This document shows positions 60,899 to 64,000 of a stretch of 64,000 bases of DNA, piece after piece. The notes below the pieces were generated by a model. The model did not search any database. It saw nothing but the letters and a program-made list of their open reading frames with translations, and was not told where the DNA came from. The translations under genes were made by a program, and so were the position numbers. Numbering within the stretch: the first letter of the stretch is position 1; each line of letters starts with the position of its first letter. Source of the DNA: Enterovibrio baiacu (GTDB taxonomy: Bacteria; Pseudomonadota; Gammaproteobacteria; Enterobacterales; Vibrionaceae); contig NZ_SCHN01000005.1 of NCBI RefSeq assembly GCF_004120195.1, forward strand, positions 1 to 64,000. Direction: 5' to 3'.

Positions 60899-62413
60899 AT
60901 GAAGTTTGATTTAAGCAACGTTGAACTGGTTGGCCAACGCACACCAGATCCACTCCGTTTTGCCTTCCAACGCAAAAAAAGCCCGCATGCTGGTGGCATG
61001 ATGCACGCAGTAAAAGGGGATGATATTCAGTCTTCTCTTGCAGCTGCACATTCACTGGTACCAGCGAATCGCTTCGCACCGCGCTGTCTGTATATCCATA
61101 TTCCTTTTTGTCGCGTGCGTTGTACTTACTGTAATTTCTTCCAATATGCGTCGAGCAAAAACCTGATCGACAGCTACGTGGATGCGCTTCGTAAAGAGAT
61201 CGAATGGAAAGCGGCCCAAGCGTGGACGCAAGGCGCGCCTTTTCAAGCGGTTTACATTGGCGGTGGCACACCGACTGACATTTCAGCGGCACAGATCCAC
61301 ACCATTGTTTCGGACATTCGTCGACTATTCCCGCTAACGCCAGATTGCGAAATCACCCTTGAAGGGCGCATTAACCGCTTTGGTACGGATAAGTTTGAAG
61401 CGGCACTGGAAGCGGGTGTAAACCGTTTCTCATTCGGTGTACAGAGCTTCAACACCCAAGTACGCCGCAGTGCGAAACGCCTTGATGATCGCGAAGTTGT
61501 CATCGAAAAAATCCAACAATTGGTGTCATACAATGCCGCACCGATTGTTCTCGATCTTCTTTACGGACTGCCTTACCAAACGCTAGATGTGTGGCAGCAA
61601 GATCTTGAAGATTACTTAGAGACTGGCGCACACGGCGTTGACTTATACCAATTGATTGAGATGCAAGGTTTGCCAATGGCCAAAATGGTCGAACAGGGCA
61701 AGCTACCGCATCCTGCTGATACCCAAATGAAAGCGACCATGTTTGAAATGGGCGTGAACTTCATGGCGAAACACCACCAAAAACGTTTGAGTGTGAACCA
61801 TTGGGCATCAGATAACCGCGAACGCAGTATCTACAACTCGCTTGCTAAAACCACCGCAGAAATCATGCCGTTAGGCGCGGGTGCGGGTGGCAACGTGAAC
61901 GGGTGCCAGATGATGCAAACCCGTGACATGGATACCTATATCGCGGCGATCAACGAGAACCGTTACCCTGTCACTATGATGACCATGGCACCCACCAATA
62001 AAGAGGTGGCTGCTGAAGTGAAATCTGCCTTCGATGCAGGCGTCGTGGCGGAACACAAGCTTGATAAGGTGGCTGGTAAAGGCACTTTTAACGCACTGAT
62101 CCCACTGTTTGAAGCGTGGGAAGAAAATGGCTTGGTCTACCTTGAAAGAAGCGATGCCGAGTTCACCAATCGTGGCTACTTGAAGCTCACGCTGGCAGGG
62201 CAATTCTGGGCTGTTACGCTTGCACAGAACCTGATTGAAGTGATTCAAGGCAGTGCACCAAAAGCCTCCGGCGCGACGGCACCTAGGATCATGGGTGGAA
62301 TGGCAATGCCAAAAATGGGCATGCCGGGCGCCTTGATGCCTAGCGACGAAAAGAAAACAACATCAGAAGACCAAAAAGAATTAGAAAGTAAAGCGGCTCA
62401 CGTCGCTGCATAG
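60899..62413 (+). CDS. hutW: HutW, radical SAM protein of anaerobic heme degradation
   Basis: This 504-residue protein resembles HemN/ChuW. It has the radical-SAM motif CRVRCTYC (Cys71, Cys75, Cys78), YIGGGTPTDISAAQI, GVNRFSFGVQSFN and a C-terminal extension (about 455-504) that is Met/Gly-rich then charged (GMAMPKMGMPG). ChuW-type enzymes open heme by a radical methyl transfer and release iron without oxygen. It leads the operon hutW-hutX-hutZ. Confidence 0.93.
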   Translation: MKFDLSNVELVGQRTPDPLRFAFQRKKSPHAGGMMHAVKGDDIQSSLAAAHSLVPANRFAPRCLYIHIPFCRVRCTYCNFFQYASSKNLIDSYVDALRKEIEWKAAQAWTQGAPFQAVYIGGGTPTDISAAQIHTIVSDIRRLFPLTPDCEITLEGRINRFGTDKFEAALEAGVNRFSFGVQSFNTQVRRSAKRLDDREVVIEKIQQLVSYNAAPIVLDLLYGLPYQTLDVWQQDLEDYLETGAHGVDLYQLIEMQGLPMAKMVEQGKLPHPADTQMKATMFEMGVNFMAKHHQKRLSVNHWASDNRERSIYNSLAKTTAEIMPLGAGAGGNVNGCQMMQTRDMDTYIAAINENRYPVTMMTMAPTNKEVAAEVKSAFDAGVVAEHKLDKVAGKGTFNALIPLFEAWEENGLVYLERSDAEFTNRGYLKLTLAGQFWAVTLAQNLIEVIQGSAPKASGATAPRIMGGMAMPKMGMPGALMPSDEKKTTSEDQKELESKAAHVAA

Positions 62414-62426
62414 GAGTAGTAACACA

Positions 62427-62951
62427 ATGCAACAAGCGATTATCGTCACCTCAGAAACCAAACAGCGCGTTGCTGAATACCTTGAGCAAGATATTCATAC
62501 CCCTGTTTCGAACATGGTAGACAGTCTGAAATTGACGGAAGGCGAAATCACGCTGGCACTGCCAGAAGAAATGATCGCGCGCGCAGATGGCGCATTGGCA
62601 CAAAGCATTCTTGAAGTGATGCCAACGTGGGGCAAAGTGACCACCATCGTGCATTCTGGTGGTTCAGTTTTCGAATTTAAAGCGGCATTCCCTAAAGGCA
62701 AACTTGCTCACGGTTACTACAACCTGATGGGCCGCGAAGGCCAACTGCACGGCCATCTTCGTCTTGAGCTTGTGTCTGACATCGTGTTCGTCAGCAAACC
62801 ATTCCGTGGTACAGAAAGTCACTACATTGGTTTCTTCGACAGCACAGGTCATTGTGTATTCAAGATCTACCTGGGTCGCGACAAAAAGCGTCAACTATTC
62901 CCAGAGCAAATTGAACTGTTTAATGCCATGAAACAGGAGTTGGCAAAATGA
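62427..62951 (+). CDS. hutX: HutX, cytoplasmic heme-carrier protein
   Basis: This 174-residue protein of the HutX/HugX family has ITLALPEEMIARADG, HGYYNLMGREGQLHGHLRLE and ESHYIGFFDSTGHCVFKIYLGR. It receives heme and passes it to HutZ, and in other bacteria also handles products of HutW/ChuW. AGGAG precedes the ATG, and it overlaps hutZ by four bases. Confidence 0.95.
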   Translation: MQQAIIVTSETKQRVAEYLEQDIHTPVSNMVDSLKLTEGEITLALPEEMIARADGALAQSILEVMPTWGKVTTIVHSGGSVFEFKAAFPKGKLAHGYYNLMGREGQLHGHLRLELVSDIVFVSKPFRGTESHYIGFFDSTGHCVFKIYLGRDKKRQLFPEQIELFNAMKQELAK

Positions 62952-63478
62952 TCGATAAGGCAGAACGTCTACAAAACCGTCTAGGTCCAGAAATCCAAGA
63001 ATTCCGCGATGCGCGCAAAACGCTGCAATTGGGTACTGTTGATAAAGATGGCAAACCGCATACCAGTTATGCACCGTTCGCATTTTCAGAGCAGGGTTAC
63101 TACATCCTAGTGAGTGACCTTGCTACTCACGGTCAAAACCTAAAGCACAGCAAAGCCGTATCGATCATGATGATCGAAGACGAAAACGAAGCACGCTCTA
63201 TCTTTGCGCGCCGCCGTTTGTCATTCGACACCAATGCAGAGCTTATTGAGCGTGAATCAGCGCTTTGGCAGCAGGGCATCGACGTGATGCAAACGCGCCT
63301 TGGCGAGATGATCGACAACCTTAGCCAGCTAGGTGACTTCCGCCTATACCGCTTAAACCCAGTGATTGGTCGTTACGTGAAGGGCTTCGGTCAAGCCTTC
63401 GACGTAACAGGTGAAGATCTGCTTTCTATCGTGCACCTGAATGAAGGTCACGTTCAGAAAATGAAAGAAGGCATGTAA
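62948..63478 (+). CDS. hutZ: HutZ, heme-degrading/utilisation protein
   Basis: This 176-residue pyridoxamine-phosphate-oxidase-like split-barrel protein has FRDARKTLQLGTVDKDGKPH, YAPFAFSEQGYYILVSDLATH and RLYRLNPVIGRYVKGFGQAF. In Vibrio cholerae HutZ binds heme and opens it in the cytoplasm. The ATG overlaps the hutX stop. A weak hairpin follows. Confidence 0.95.
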   Translation: MIDKAERLQNRLGPEIQEFRDARKTLQLGTVDKDGKPHTSYAPFAFSEQGYYILVSDLATHGQNLKHSKAVSIMMIEDENEARSIFARRRLSFDTNAELIERESALWQQGIDVMQTRLGEMIDNLSQLGDFRLYRLNPVIGRYVKGFGQAFDVTGEDLLSIVHLNEGHVQKMKEGM

Positions 63479-63490
63479 CGCTTTCTACTG

Positions 63491-63520
63491 AGGCTCTGAG
63501 TCCTTTAGAGCCTTTCATTA
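63491..63520 (+). terminator. Weak hairpin between hutZ and the receptor gene
   Basis: The stem AGGCTCT / AGAGCCT with a 9-base loop is followed by TTCATTAT. It may only partly stop transcription, so the receptor could be co-expressed. Confidence 0.5.
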
Positions 63521-63592
63521 TAAAAATAACAATTTTTTCGTGCTGAATTCAGCGTGAGCGGCCTTTTATTGCCTAAAGAAAGAGTGAAGGTT

Positions 63593-64000
63593 ATGACAAT
63601 TAAGAAAAACAAACTGGCACTACTCGTCAGTCTTTTCTGCGCGGGAAGTGCTGCCGCACAGGAAGTGTACACGTTTGATGAAGTGGTTGTTTCAGCCACC
63701 CGCAGTGAACAAAACATCAGTGATGTTGCGGTGTCCGTCGATGTTGTTGATAGCAAAAATATCGAAGAAGACCTAGCGCAAGATCTAGAACAAGCCATTG
63801 CCAATGAGCCGGGCGTTTCTATGCCAGGTACTGGCCGCTTTGGTAATTCAGGCTTCAACATTCGTGGCTTGAGCGAGAACTATGTAAAAACCATGGTTGA
63901 TGGCGTCGAACAGCCTGCTTCTTTCGACCCAGGCGCAGATGTCATGCGCAAATATAACAACAACGTAGAAACCGACACACTTCAGCGCATTGAAATCAAT
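63593..64000 (+). CDS. TonB-dependent heme receptor, 3' end outside window
   Basis: 136 residues are visible. A signal peptide (1-22, ending SAAA) is followed by a TonB box-like FDEVVVSAT and the plug domain (VDVVDSKNIEEDLAQDLEQA, GFNIRGLSENYVKTMVDG). The style fits heme/hemoglobin receptors of the HutA/HutR group, and the position directly after hutZ supports heme as substrate. GAAGG precedes the ATG. Which of HutA or HutR it is cannot be decided from this part. Confidence 0.82.
   Translation, partial: MTIKKNKLALLVSLFCAGSAAAQEVYTFDEVVVSATRSEQNISDVAVSVDVVDSKNIEEDLAQDLEQAIANEPGVSMPGTGRFGNSGFNIRGLSENYVKTMVDGVEQPASFDPGADVMRKYNNNVETDTLQRIEIN

Noticed and set aside
1-64000. tRNA, rRNA, CRISPR or IS elements
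   Set aside because: No tRNA-like TTCGANNC arms in a cloverleaf context, no rRNA segments, no regularly spaced direct repeats and no transposase-like proteins were recognised.

Overview
The window looks like part of the secondary chromosome of a Vibrionaceae bacterium (Vibrio, Grimontia or Enterovibrio relatives). Three things point there. A heme-uptake locus has the order tonB-exbB-exbD-hutBCD divergent from hutW-hutX-hutZ. pntAB sits directly beside vxrABC, as I remember it on Vibrio cholerae chromosome 2. DUF2861 (VxrC) and HlyU-family proteins are also present. Eight exact copies of the MatP-binding motif matS (GTGACRNYGTCAC), plus one near copy, lie between 26.9 and 55.1 kb. This places the window in the replication-terminus macrodomain.

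Layout. 1-4.0 kb: the 3' part of a YD-repeat polymorphic toxin ending in a DNA/RNA non-specific endonuclease domain, followed by a YezG-type immunity gene. 4.4-6.2 kb: a reactive-chlorine-type module (grxC-rclC divergent from an RclR-like AraC regulator). 6.3-9.7 kb: an Lrp/AsnC regulator divergent from an orphan E1 of the pyruvate/2-oxobutyrate dehydrogenase type. 9.7-19.7 kb: a purine-catabolism island: 8-oxoguanine deaminase, two nucleobase permeases, UraH, and divergently PuuE-UraD-Alc-AllA-PuuD. 20-26.4 kb: a 25-residue membrane microprotein, an SgrR-family regulator, an AEC transporter and MsrPQ. 26.8-38.5 kb: envelope and copper genes (L,D-transpeptidase, Lpp, PCuAC, Sco), the lipid-carrier flippase PopT, a pirin, a 5'-nucleotidase-like enzyme and several small proteins. 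38.8-46.5 kb: pntAB, vxrABC, a TraF-like protein and yoaH. 46.7-55.9 kb: a small HD hydrolase, nadE/nadD, a PlsC-like acyltransferase, LysR, ChrA and a Gfo/Idh/MocA oxidoreductase. 56-64 kb: the heme locus, running into a TonB-dependent receptor cut by the window end.

How the genes work together. The purine genes form a complete route from urate to glyoxylate and urea: PuuD oxidises urate to 5-hydroxyisourate; UraH and UraD convert that to allantoin; PuuE makes allantoate; Alc makes ureidoglycolate; AllA releases glyoxylate and urea. No xanthine dehydrogenase is present, but the deaminase makes urate directly from 8-oxoguanine. The divergent promoter region between uraH and puuE carries TGTACA-centred palindromes likely to be operators. 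The heme genes cover receptor, TonB energisation, periplasmic binding, ABC import and heme breakdown or handling, with a Fur-like box in the tonB/hutW divergent promoter. pntAB and vxrABC are adjacent but separated by a strong terminator.

No rRNA, tRNA, CRISPR array, insertion sequence or recognisable dif site was found. Product names come from recognising protein families by eye; no database search was run.
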